From Desulfoscipio sp. XC116 (GTDB lineage: Bacteria; Bacillota; Desulfotomaculia; Desulfotomaculales; Desulfallaceae): a stretch of 64,000 nucleotides of DNA. The stretch is from positions 3,167,035-3,231,034 of the forward strand of contig NZ_CP156660.1 of NCBI RefSeq assembly GCF_039851975.1, read 5' to 3'. How positions within the stretch are numbered: the first letter of the stretch is position 1; every line of letters starts with the position of its first letter. This document shows, piece after piece, positions 16,221 through 25,175 of this stretch. The translations under genes were made by a program, and so were the position numbers. The notes beneath the pieces were generated by a model. The model ran no database searches, was not told the origin of the DNA, and saw only the letters and a program-made list of their open reading frames with translations.

Positions 16221-18765
16221 CGCTATTTACCTTTCCCGTAATTTCCGTATGCACGGGCAGCCTGTCAATATAGCGCCATTTGAACTTCCTAAATCCAGGC
16301 AAGCCCTCGTAAAGCTGTTGGGCGACTTTCATTAAAAGCCGGGTTAAGGATTCATGCTCAGCGGTACTGATCTCATTTGGCGCATAAGCCGCCTTTTGGA
16401 TAACCGGCATGACCTCTAAAAGTGTTCCCGAGGCAAACACCGCCTCTTTTTCCACTTGGCCCGCCCAGGCAAGAGCTGATATGCCCCTGTTTTCCAGATA
16501 CTGCGGCGCGGCCACCTTTAGTGCGTCCATAATATATGCGTACCAGGACAGGCCGGACTGGCTGCGATTTTCATTTTGCAGCTCCTTGATCCGTCGTTTG
16601 ACAGCCTGGTTTCTAAGTATAAACGGTAAAATACCCAGGAACAGCAACAGCGCGGCCGCCGCGATCATAATCCCCCCCCAGGGAGGCTTACCCGAACCCC
16701 CATTGGCCGTTTCGTTCCCCGTACCGCCGGCAGCCCCGCCTTCCGCCGGCCCCTCGTCTATCCGGGGCATTTCCAGCGGAACATCGTTGCTTACACTTTC
16801 CTGCTCGCTTTCATACTCGATGGACTCGCCCTCCGTCGGAGCGGTACCGCCTGTATTTACCGAAACAAGACCGGGCGTCACCTCTACCGGCAGCCAGCCG
16901 AATCCGTCAAGATAAATTTCACACCAGGCATGCGCATTGGTATCCTTTATATTCATCAGGTACCGTCCTTCCTCTGTCCGGGCGGCCCGCGTATAGTCTT
17001 CGATAGTTATTACATACCCTTCCACGTAACGGGCGGGAACGCCGCACAGGCGAAAAATGACGGTGGCGGCGGAGGCAAAATGAGTACAGTAGCCCTTGCG
17101 GTTCTCATACAGGAAATAATCCACGTAATCGCTCCGGTCGGGTGTATTCCCCGGTGTAAGCGTATAAGCGGCCCGGCCCGACAGATTGCCCATCACTGTT
17201 TTGATCAGCGATTCAACATTTGCGGCCTTACTGCCAAGAGCGGTGAACTCATCAACCAAACGCCGGGAAAGATTGTCGGGCAAACGAGTGTACGCATCCC
17301 GAACAAAATCGGCATACTGCTCCTCTCTGCCGAAGTAAGCATCCAACTGTTCCGGGCTTACAGCTCCCCCGGCCAGACCGAGATTCCCCCCAAGCTGTTT
17401 TTTGATTTCCGGCCTGTTAAGCAGAAATAGATTGTTGTCGTAGTTCACCACATCGTAATACGCGGCGGAATAGCTTTCCTCCTTATCCGCCCCGGCCGCT
17501 TCAATACCCTGCTCACCGATACCCAGCTTGTCCGCCGCTTCAGCGTCTAAGAAATACGGGACATATTGATACTGCGCCGGCGCCGCATCGCTTTTGGTCA
17601 CCTTCAACAGTCTTTGTTCGGCATGAAAAAGCTTGGCAAGCATGGCCTTGTCATAGCTCAGCACCTCTGACGGCAGAGCCCGTACCTGCAACGTCGAGGC
17701 CAGCTTTTCTCCCCTGTCGGCAAGCTTGCCGGGCAGCGGCTTCCAGCCGTCCGCAGTATAATCACCCCCGACATAGCCTTTTAGATAGATACTGCCCCGC
17801 AGTGCATCGGCTTCCACAACAAGCGCGGTCTCCCCTTTAAATGAAAACCGGCCCGTTTCGGCAAATCGTCCCCCTGTAATACCGCCCCGCGGCGGTGTCT
17901 TTTCTTCATAAGTAAACGACAATGTTCTTTTAATTGTTTCTCCCGCCTGGCTGCGCAGAGCAGAGTTATTCGCAAACGCGGTATAATCCGTTTCGCTTAC
18001 CAAAAGCCAGGCTGCCGCAATAAGCACCCCCGCCAGCGCCGCTGTGAGCAAACTTAAATTTCCGGCCTGTCTGCTCAACGACGGGGTACTGCGCACATCA
18101 AGACAGCGCTTGCGCGGCCGGGCGACGGACTGGTTTAGAACAAACAGTGCAGAAGCACCCAGTATCAGCAGCCCAAAAGCCCCGACGGAAGGAAGACAGC
18201 CCAGAAAAAGCGTTGTCTCCAGAACGGGCACAATCATGAGCAGCAATAAAAATATGTTAAACCGGTGGGCAACCGCATAACTTAACAACATTATCAAAGG
18301 GAACAGCAAAGCGGTGAAAAACAGCGTCATCGGTATGGTTTCATATACCGTCACCGATTTTAAAAACCAGGGCACGGAACCACCGGATTCGGCAACGACC
18401 TCACCCACCCAGCCCAGTGTTTGCCGCAGCCCTTCAAGCAGAACCGCCCGGCCCAAAATACAAATTAAACAAAATAACCCGGCCATACTTAAAACCGCCG
18501 GCACCCGCCCGGGGATAAGCAAAAATACCGCTGTGCCGATCAAGGCATAGACGACCACGAAACCGGCCGTCAATCCCATATGGCACGGCAATTGGAAAGC
18601 GGAGGACAAAGTCAGCATTATGCCGAACGCATTGAGCAGCAGCACAAGCAACAACTGCGGCGCAGCCCGCTTGCCCGTACCGGTATTTTCGTTTTCCGCA
18701 AAAGTAAGCGTTATCCCGGCGCTTCGCCCGGCAGCTTCGGCATTGCCCCGCGGTTCTATGTTCAT
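16213..18765 (-). CDS. TgpA-type membrane transglutaminase-like protein
   Basis: An 850-residue protein. About eight N-terminal transmembrane helices (residues 30-265) precede a large extracellular part. The papain-like transglutaminase core (about 530-640) has the catalytic Cys in KGYCTHFASA and His in NAHAWCEIYLDG, followed by GWLPVEVTPG, where family members carry D or E. A Gly-rich linker and one more helix (about 695-715, with a cytoplasmic tail) end the protein. TgpA-like proteins are typically encoded with a MoxR ATPase and a DUF58 protein, exactly as here. The family is poorly understood; maturation or cross-linking of surface proteins is a reasonable inference given the four surface-protein genes in the same operon. 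ATG 18765 overlaps the DUF58 stop (TGATG). Confidence 0.88.
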   Translation of the reverse strand: MNIEPRGNAEAAGRSAGITLTFAENENTGTGKRAAPQLLLVLLLNAFGIMLTLSSAFQLPCHMGLTAGFVVVYALIGTAVFLLIPGRVPAVLSMAGLFCLICILGRAVLLEGLRQTLGWVGEVVAESGGSVPWFLKSVTVYETIPMTLFFTALLFPLIMLLSYAVAHRFNIFLLLLMIVPVLETTLFLGCLPSVGAFGLLILGASALFVLNQSVARPRKRCLDVRSTPSLSRQAGNLSLLTAALAGVLIAAAWLLVSETDYTAFANNSALRSQAGETIKRTLSFTYEEKTPPRGGITGGRFAETGRFSFKGETALVVEADALRGSIYLKGYVGGDYTADGWKPLPGKLADRGEKLASTLQVRALPSEVLSYDKAMLAKLFHAEQRLLKVTKSDAAPAQYQYVPYFLDAEAADKLGIGEQGIEAAGADKEESYSAAYYDVVNYDNNLFLLNRPEIKKQLGGNLGLAGGAVSPEQLDAYFGREEQYADFVRDAYTRLPDNLSRRLVDEFTALGSKAANVESLIKTVMGNLSGRAAYTLTPGNTPDRSDYVDYFLYENRKGYCTHFASAATVIFRLCGVPARYVEGYVITIEDYTRAARTEEGRYLMNIKDTNAHAWCEIYLDGFGWLPVEVTPGLVSVNTGGTAPTEGESIEYESEQESVSNDVPLEMPRIDEGPAEGGAAGGTGNETANGGSGKPPWGGIMIAAAALLLFLGILPFILRNQAVKRRIKELQNENRSQSGLSWYAYIMDALKVAAPQYLENRGISALAWAGQVEKEAVFASGTLLEVMPVIQKAAYAPNEISTAEHESLTRLLMKVAQQLYEGLPGFRKFKWRYIDRLPVHTEITGKVNSVE

Positions 18766-19832
18766 CAAACCGCCCTCCTTTCACCGTTTAGCACCTCCGG
18801 CAGAGCACCCGGTGCAAAGTAAATAATATGGGGAGAGGATGTCTCCCCCAAACCGGCCCGCAGCCGCCTGCCTCCGGATTCCCCTTCGTAAAGCGGCACG
18901 GAAAACAAATGCTGCATAGCGCTATAAATATCATCCTCGCCGTCAATGTTTATACTGTCCATGTTTTGACGCCGCTCGTCAAACCAGGCAATGCTATGCC
19001 GTACACAATTGCCTTGCAAGTAGTACGATAAAGACAAAACCGTTTCCAGCATCTGATCCGTCAGGGACAGCACATCTTCGGCAAAGCTTTGCACATTAAA
19101 GTCTACAAAAATAATTAAACGATCATAAATAGGCAGGCTGAACTCCCGTACCATCAAGTATCCCTGTTTAAAGCTCAGCTTCCAGTGAATCTGCCGCTGC
19201 CTGTCGCCGGGCCGGTATTCCCTGACGGCAAATACCTCGGAGGGGTCATCACCGCTCTTGTGGAGAGAATAAACGTCCTCCGTACCGGCAGCGGCAGTTA
19301 AGCTTAGATCCGGCCATGTTTTTTCCTCGTAAAAAACGGGAAACACCAAAATACTTGTTTCCGGGCGGTGTTGGGGATTCAGCTCCGCCTTTGTCTGCCA
19401 GAGGGAAAGCGGATCAAAAATAGTCACTGCGCTCAGCCCGATATCTAATTGCCCGCAATGTTCCGATGTCAGGTACAGCTCCACAAGCTGGGTTTTACCC
19501 GCCCCGGCGGAAGCTACAACAACAACGTCGTCCCCGGAGGGAAGATACCGGTTTATGCAGCGGATGGCAATTTGTCCGTTTATTATCGGAAGGATACCGC
19601 TGTTTCCAAGCTCCAAGAACAGCGGCACCTTTTCGCCTTGCCGGTACCAATGCCGCTCCCCGAACAGCCGCACCTTGAGGCAATGCCGGCAATAGAATAA
19701 ATATAGGAAAAGAAAAACAGGTAAAAGAAGTTCCGCCGCCAGCAGCAAAAAAGCTTGATAGGCATTGTTGACAACCGCCACCAGCAAGGTTAAAAGCAGC
19801 AGAATTCCATACCCGAGTTTAACGCCCTTCAC
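18765..19832 (-). CDS. DUF58 protein
   Basis: A 355-residue protein with two N-terminal hydrophobic segments (residues 5-45) and the DUF58 signature REYRPGDRQRQIHWKLSFKQ near 205-225, which precedes a von Willebrand A-like fold. DUF58 proteins are partners of MoxR AAA+ ATPases and TgpA-like transglutaminases in widespread three-gene sets; an assembly or chaperone function is proposed for the MoxR-VWA pair. GTG 19832 starts inside the MoxR gene end (4 nt overlap). Confidence 0.9.
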   Translation of the reverse strand: MKGVKLGYGILLLLTLLVAVVNNAYQAFLLLAAELLLPVFLFLYLFYCRHCLKVRLFGERHWYRQGEKVPLFLELGNSGILPIINGQIAIRCINRYLPSGDDVVVVASAGAGKTQLVELYLTSEHCGQLDIGLSAVTIFDPLSLWQTKAELNPQHRPETSILVFPVFYEEKTWPDLSLTAAAGTEDVYSLHKSGDDPSEVFAVREYRPGDRQRQIHWKLSFKQGYLMVREFSLPIYDRLIIFVDFNVQSFAEDVLSLTDQMLETVLSLSYYLQGNCVRHSIAWFDERRQNMDSINIDGEDDIYSAMQHLFSVPLYEGESGGRRLRAGLGETSSPHIIYFAPGALPEVLNGERRAV

Positions 19833-20788
19833 TTGGCTGCCACCCGGCTGCTTGCCAGTTCCACCGCTCCCGCCTGCCGCAATATTTCTTGCAAAACATC
19901 GGACACCGTTCTTTCATCGATTTTGGCCCGGGGTTCCAACAGCAGCCTGTGATTGGCCACCGGTTCAAATACGAATTGCACATCCTCGGGAATAACATAG
20001 TCTCGCCCCTGTGCAAACGCGCAAGCACGCGCAACGGAGGCCAGCGCCAGAGTCGCTCTCGGACTGAGGCCCAGACGAACCAAAGGATGCCGGCGGGTAA
20101 GGTTTACCAGCTTCACGATATAGGCCATTATTTTATAATCCAGAAACACCTTTTCGGCAGCCGCCTGCAGCTCCTTGAGCATTTGTCCGTCAATAACGCT
20201 CTTGAGATCGGCAATGCCCCCGCTCTCCCGTTGCTTGCACAGCATGTTCACTTCATCCTTGTCGGCCGGATAACCCATTGTCAGCCTGATCATAAAACGG
20301 TCCAGCTGAGATTCGGGCAGCGGCTGTGTACCGGCGGCCCCCAGGGGGTTCTGGGTGGCAATAACAATAAAAGGCTTGGGCACTTCATGCGTAACACCAT
20401 CCACCGTAATTTTCCCCTCTTCCATCACCTCTAAGAGAGCTGATTGTGTTTTAGGGGAAGTCCGATTGATTTCGTCTGCCAGAAAGAGATTGCACATAGC
20501 TACCCCGGGCTTGTATTCAAACTCTCCGCCGGCCTTATTGTAAACCGAAAATCCGGTGACATCGGTAGGCAGCACATCCGGCGTAAACTGCATTCTTTTG
20601 CCTTCCAGAGACATGGCTTTGGAAAAGGCCAGGGCCAGCGTGGTTTTGCCCACACCGGGAATATCTTCAATTAAAATATGTCCCCCGGCTAAAATTGCCG
20701 TCAGCACCAGATCTACAATGCTGTCTTTACCGATGATCACTTTTTTAACCTCATTGGCAACAGCCTTTAATAGCTCGGTATTTTTCAT
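19829..20788 (-). CDS. MoxR-family AAA+ ATPase
   Basis: A 319-residue AAA+ protein. Walker A is IPGVGKTTLA (about residues 45-54), Walker B with sensor contacts is LFLADEINRTSPKTQSALLE (about 105-125), sensor 1 is FIVIATQNP and the arginine-finger region is LDRFMIRL. MoxR proteins act as chaperone-like ATPases on VWA/DUF58 partners, here the adjacent 18765-19832 product. ATG 20788 forms a TAATG overlap with the upstream LRR gene, with GAGGAG 8 nt before. Confidence 0.93.
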   Translation of the reverse strand: MKNTELLKAVANEVKKVIIGKDSIVDLVLTAILAGGHILIEDIPGVGKTTLALAFSKAMSLEGKRMQFTPDVLPTDVTGFSVYNKAGGEFEYKPGVAMCNLFLADEINRTSPKTQSALLEVMEEGKITVDGVTHEVPKPFIVIATQNPLGAAGTQPLPESQLDRFMIRLTMGYPADKDEVNMLCKQRESGGIADLKSVIDGQMLKELQAAAEKVFLDYKIMAYIVKLVNLTRRHPLVRLGLSPRATLALASVARACAFAQGRDYVIPEDVQFVFEPVANHRLLLEPRAKIDERTVSDVLQEILRQAGAVELASSRVAAK

Positions 20789-22461
20789 TACTGGTTCTCC
20801 TCATTTCTTTTTTTCTGCCGCCGGGCGTGCAGTCCCAATCCCACACCAATACCCAGCAAAATCACAATCACCGCGCAAGCCGCAGCCTGCCGGGCGTCCA
20901 ATCCCGGGGCGATCCCATCGCCCGCGGTAAGGGTATAAGTATAGCGGCCCAGATTTTGCTCCGACCCATCCTGTAAGACCGTACCTGTCACAGTAACGGT
21001 ATATGCACCAGGTTTTTCAAACAAAGCGCCGCTTAAGCAAAACTCATCCGCTTCCAGAGCGGAAAAATCACCCTCGTAAACGGCCCGGCCGCGGGAATCA
21101 ATTACGGTTACCGTACCGCCGTTTCCGAACTGCGATATAAACCGGGGCTCAGGCTGCAGTTTAAAATTCTCCCCCGGGTCAATTTGTGCCGCGGTATCAA
21201 AAACCTGTCCTGTAAGAACCATCTTTTCCAGGCTTGGGCACTTCTCCAAATCCCCGGCCATCCGGGTGATGCCATTTCCGCTCAAATCCAAATAACGCAG
21301 CCCACCGCTTGCCAGGACGGGAATAATCTCCAGCTGATTATCGCTGAGATCAAGAGTCTGAAGATGGACAAGCCGGTTTAAATCGGGCAGCGAAGTCAGC
21401 TCGTTTTCCGATAAATTCACGTTTTCCAGAGCGTCCAGCCTGGCCAGGGCGTTAACCGACTTTAACCGATTGCCGCCGGCGTCCAGATAGGTAAGGGCCG
21501 GCATGGCAAGACTGTCCAGCGACTCCAGTTCGTTTTCCGACAAAGTCAGGGATTCCAGCCTGGAAAAGTGCACGCGTTCCAACTCTTCCGTACTTTCCAA
21601 ACCCACCGACGCCAAATACAGGCTCTTAATACTGTCAATTTCCCCCTGTGTTATACTGTCCCCCGTTTTTTTCCCCAGCTGCGCAGCAATTGCCTCCGCC
21701 AAGGCCGCGGTGGGAAACACCTTGCGAATACTGCCCAGCACTTTATCCGCGTCATAGTGGATTACTTCGTCGACACCAAAGTCGCTGAAATCCACGGGCT
21801 CCGTATGCAGCAGGTAATTCCCGCCGTAACGTATATCAAAGGTTACCAGCCCCCCGGAAACCGTCAGCTCCTCTGCAATTTGCACCACACTTGCGTCAAC
21901 CTGCCGGATTTCATCTTTAGCCGCCCCGGGCGCCGCACCGTGTATCACCGTAGAGTCATAGCCCCCGTAATAAGTAAGATCAAGCTTTGTTCCGTCCGCA
22001 AACTTGCCGCTTACATTCAAGGTCACTTCCGTTGAGCCCGGAAAATCGCGTTTGGTGACGAAAGAAAAAAACATGGCCCCGGGATATCCGGGGAGACCTT
22101 CCACGGCCTCCCGGTCATAAATACGAATGCCCAGAAAATACGGTCCGGAAACGTTGGGTGAAATGTCCTGCGCGCGAAAGGTGTAGCGGTAACGCAAATC
22201 CCCGCCGATGGTATCATCTGCACGGCATTCATATACCTCTGTAATTTTCTGCTCGCGATTCTCCAGCAGATGTTTCCAGGCAACCCTGGAATGCTCATCA
22301 ATCAGATACCTGTAGGGCTGCTGCTCGGTTCCCCGACCATCCAGGGGAACCGAATCATTTCCGATTAGCGGGGTTGTTTGAGCGCCCTGTGCGGCTGCCG
22401 CCGGTAAAATGACCAGATATATAACCAAGAGCATACGGGTTAACGCTTTCCCTTTCACCAT
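20788..22461 (-). CDS. Surface protein: RDF/HG domain plus leucine-rich repeats
   Basis: A 557-residue exported, membrane-anchored protein. A signal peptide (1-26) is followed by a short form of the shared unknown domain (about 30-225) with GRGTEQQPY, AWKHLLENREQ, KRDFPGSTEVTLNVSGKF, STVIHGAAPG (candidate ligand His) and RYGGNYLL. Residues about 275-410 contain five to six leucine-rich repeats of the LxxLxxLxLSxNxLxxL type, then an Ig-like strand region and a C-terminal transmembrane helix with a basic tail (HARRQKKR). Domain-plus-LRR on the cell surface recalls IlsA of Bacillus cereus (NEAT plus LRR plus SLH, a heme and ferritin binder), but I see no NEAT signature. ATG 22461 overlaps the upstream gene. 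Confidence 0.8.
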   Translation of the reverse strand: MVKGKALTRMLLVIYLVILPAAAAQGAQTTPLIGNDSVPLDGRGTEQQPYRYLIDEHSRVAWKHLLENREQKITEVYECRADDTIGGDLRYRYTFRAQDISPNVSGPYFLGIRIYDREAVEGLPGYPGAMFFSFVTKRDFPGSTEVTLNVSGKFADGTKLDLTYYGGYDSTVIHGAAPGAAKDEIRQVDASVVQIAEELTVSGGLVTFDIRYGGNYLLHTEPVDFSDFGVDEVIHYDADKVLGSIRKVFPTAALAEAIAAQLGKKTGDSITQGEIDSIKSLYLASVGLESTEELERVHFSRLESLTLSENELESLDSLAMPALTYLDAGGNRLKSVNALARLDALENVNLSENELTSLPDLNRLVHLQTLDLSDNQLEIIPVLASGGLRYLDLSGNGITRMAGDLEKCPSLEKMVLTGQVFDTAAQIDPGENFKLQPEPRFISQFGNGGTVTVIDSRGRAVYEGDFSALEADEFCLSGALFEKPGAYTVTVTGTVLQDGSEQNLGRYTYTLTAGDGIAPGLDARQAAACAVIVILLGIGVGLGLHARRQKKRNEENQ

Positions 22462-25148
22462 GTTGCCACCCCGCTTTTTACTCTTCTGCGTCTGATATCG
22501 GTAACAATTACCGGAACTGCCAGCCCAGTCAAGGTCGCCAGCAAGATGAACTTCATAGTCTTATTTTCATCCTCTTTGCGCAAGGACTGCTCCGCCAGCG
22601 CAGTGGTCGCCTCGGCCGTATATTCCTGTTTCAAAGCAATCGCCGCCGTTAGTTCATCCGCGTCAGCCGCCTGCAATACCACAAAGGAACCCAACTGCGG
22701 GGTGCGAAAGGTAAAATACATCTTTCCGTCCCCGGCCAGTTCACCGTGGGATGAAAAAACCTGATTCGTTAACCGCCCCTTATCGTCCGTGCATTTGACA
22801 AAAAGCAGTTCCTGCTCATAAACGGAATAGTCCGGCCCCAGACAAATAGTTACATCCAAATAATCGTCCTCATCCATGTGATAGGTAAAGCCGCTTGGTT
22901 TTTTCAGGGTGATATTGTACCCAACCAAAGCCTTCCGGTCTTCCGGCAAGTTAAACGCCCCGTTCGTCAGCTTTTCCGTTTCCTCGGTTATCTCCAGTGC
23001 AACCTCCGGATTGCGAAGATGACCGCTCACCTGAACATTTCCGTCCGCGCTCCGCCCCGTAAAATTAACCTCTTTAAGATTATCCGCATCACCCATACGC
23101 ACCAGCGTACCTGTCTCGGTATGTGTCGAATCCGCCACAGATTCTTCCACAAGTTCCTCCACGCTCACCAGCTGCTCCTTCTTATTTCCCGCAGCTGTAC
23201 CGTCGCCCGGACCCTGGCCTTCATTACCGGCATACCAGCTGTCCTCTTTCTCCGCTGTCACACCGGTTTTGGAGAAGGTAAAAAATCCTCCCGTATAAAG
23301 GGGAAAGGATATATAGCCGGAGGCATCAACCACCGTCTGCAGATCATATTTGGAGTATGACGATTCCTCCAGCAGCAGCTCGGCATGATTCGGAGCTTCA
23401 CCGTGATATAAATCCCCGTTGCAGGAGCCTAAAATATAGTTGACGCTCACCAGATCACCCGGCTGAAAATAACGGCTTACGTCAATTTTATAGTTGATCA
23501 CGCCCGCAAAATCGCGGGTTCTGCTCATGAAAAAAAGAACATACTCCTCGCTCCGCAAGCAGTGCAGGAGTGTCTCCAAAGCCGCCTCTTTTCTGGGCGC
23601 ATACTTTCCCGTATAGAGGGAATGCGCTTCCAGAGCAGCTGTAATTGTCGCCTCGTTGGGATTTAATTTGTAATCCAGGTAATAGGGCCCCTTCATACTT
23701 TCCGGAGTCATGCGCCACTGGGAGCCGTCAATATATAAGGAGGCAATCAGTTTTCCGGTAACCGGACTGCGATACTCCACCATAGCTTTCATCACTTTGC
23801 TGCTGTCATAAGAGCTTTCCGCCGGATTAAAGGTGGCGGCATAGCCGGCAATGGTATTCATTGATTTCCAGGAAGCATGAAAGGTGGTATCCAGCTTGCC
23901 CAGCAGAGTCAAAGGCTCGTCGGCGGTGCCGTAACCCTGGCCTCTATATTTAAATCTGGTGTAAATATTATCCCGGGTTTCCTCCGAAACGGCTTTTGCA
24001 TCGGGAACCGAGGCGCTGGCCACGGTTTCTCCGGTATCCGAAACAGTATAAACACCGCCCCGCTCAACCCGGAATGTGATATAACCGCGGTCGACCACCG
24101 CCGCGGTGGCGACATCTTCCCCCTTTATGGCTACAATGGAAGCATTGGAGAAATAATCGCCCACATAAATACTGGCGCTTAATTTACCCGGGAAATTCCC
24201 GCGGTGGGCAAAAGCAGCGTCCACCGCGCCGGCGCTGTTCAAGCTTGTGCTAATTGCCAGGTCAAACTCCGCCGCCGCCGGAACCACCGACATGCGTGCC
24301 CCCTCCGCCAGATAGGACCAGAGCAGAGTGCCGTTTTCATCCTTCCAGGCAAAAGAGCGGGACTGGCCGCTGTTCTTCAATTCCTCGAACACTTCTCCCT
24401 TTACCACGCTCGATTTGGTTTCGCTTAAATCAACGTTAAACGGCAGCTCGGCGGTTCCGGCCCGGGTATATTCCCGGGCCACGGCTTCTCCCGTATCATT
24501 GGGGTCATCCCAGGTTTGCCCGCTTGAATCGGGAGCAGTGGCGGAAATGATATCTTCCAAAGGCTCTTGATAGCCCGCCACCGTCATAATATGATCACCT
24601 CCGTTTTCCAGAGCAAATCTCAGGCAGCCGTTTTCAATCCGGGTGCGCAGAGTGGTTTTCCCTCGCACAGTCACTACCTTGCCGTCGGCAAACTCCGGAT
24701 AGCCGCTTACATCCAGCACCAAAGTCGCCGGCATATAAAGAGAGTCTTTTTCCCCCACCTCTAAATGTAAGATCCCCTCCTCCTTCTGCCAGGCAATAAC
24801 ATCCAGCATAAGCGGGGCCTTAACCACTTTTACGATTGCCGTGGAAAAACGCAGGGTATAATCTATTTTGTCATCAACCCGGTGTTCCACCAGCCAGATA
24901 GCTTCAGGAGCCTGGGCAGCCATTGCGTCCAGCCCAACGTGGGTAATACGGTTGTTGATACCTGTCAGACCAATTACATAGGGATCCGCGGCTGTTCCGG
25001 TTCCGGTTACGCTATATTCATCCGTCCCGTGAAACGGATCCGCTATGGTAACAGCCCCAACGGGGAGCGGCAATAGCCAAAGCCAAAGCGACAGGCAGCA
25101 TATTCCTGTCCACAAAATAATTCTGGTAAGACGATTCAGCCTTTTCAT
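22455..25148 (-). CDS. Large membrane-anchored surface protein with three domain copies
   Basis: An 897-residue exported protein. After a signal peptide (about 1-32) come three tandem copies of the domain shared in this cluster: two short or degenerate ones (about 45-205 and 235-385) and one full-length one (about 400-655). The full copy carries GTADEPLTL, RSPVTGKLIASLYIDGSQW, KGPYYLDYKLNP, RTRDFAGVINYKIDVSRYF, ILGSCNGDLYHGEAP (candidate ligand His) and LYTGGFFTF. A Glu-rich linker, another beta-rich region and a C-terminal transmembrane helix with stop-transfer sequence (about 865-890, then DIRRRRVK) follow. ATG 25148 is preferred over TTG 25163 because GGGGGTG lies 6 nt before it. The role is inferred as ligand capture or relay at the membrane surface, as IsdC/IsdA-like proteins do in other systems. 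Confidence 0.78.
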   Translation of the reverse strand: MKRLNRLTRIILWTGICCLSLWLWLLPLPVGAVTIADPFHGTDEYSVTGTGTAADPYVIGLTGINNRITHVGLDAMAAQAPEAIWLVEHRVDDKIDYTLRFSTAIVKVVKAPLMLDVIAWQKEEGILHLEVGEKDSLYMPATLVLDVSGYPEFADGKVVTVRGKTTLRTRIENGCLRFALENGGDHIMTVAGYQEPLEDIISATAPDSSGQTWDDPNDTGEAVAREYTRAGTAELPFNVDLSETKSSVVKGEVFEELKNSGQSRSFAWKDENGTLLWSYLAEGARMSVVPAAAEFDLAISTSLNSAGAVDAAFAHRGNFPGKLSASIYVGDYFSNASIVAIKGEDVATAAVVDRGYITFRVERGGVYTVSDTGETVASASVPDAKAVSEETRDNIYTRFKYRGQGYGTADEPLTLLGKLDTTFHASWKSMNTIAGYAATFNPAESSYDSSKVMKAMVEYRSPVTGKLIASLYIDGSQWRMTPESMKGPYYLDYKLNPNEATITAALEAHSLYTGKYAPRKEAALETLLHCLRSEEYVLFFMSRTRDFAGVINYKIDVSRYFQPGDLVSVNYILGSCNGDLYHGEAPNHAELLLEESSYSKYDLQTVVDASGYISFPLYTGGFFTFSKTGVTAEKEDSWYAGNEGQGPGDGTAAGNKKEQLVSVEELVEESVADSTHTETGTLVRMGDADNLKEVNFTGRSADGNVQVSGHLRNPEVALEITEETEKLTNGAFNLPEDRKALVGYNITLKKPSGFTYHMDEDDYLDVTICLGPDYSVYEQELLFVKCTDDKGRLTNQVFSSHGELAGDGKMYFTFRTPQLGSFVVLQAADADELTAAIALKQEYTAEATTALAEQSLRKEDENKTMKFILLATLTGLAVPVIVTDIRRRRVKSGVATW

Positions 25149-25175
25149 TGCCCGCACCCCCAATATTTTCTATGC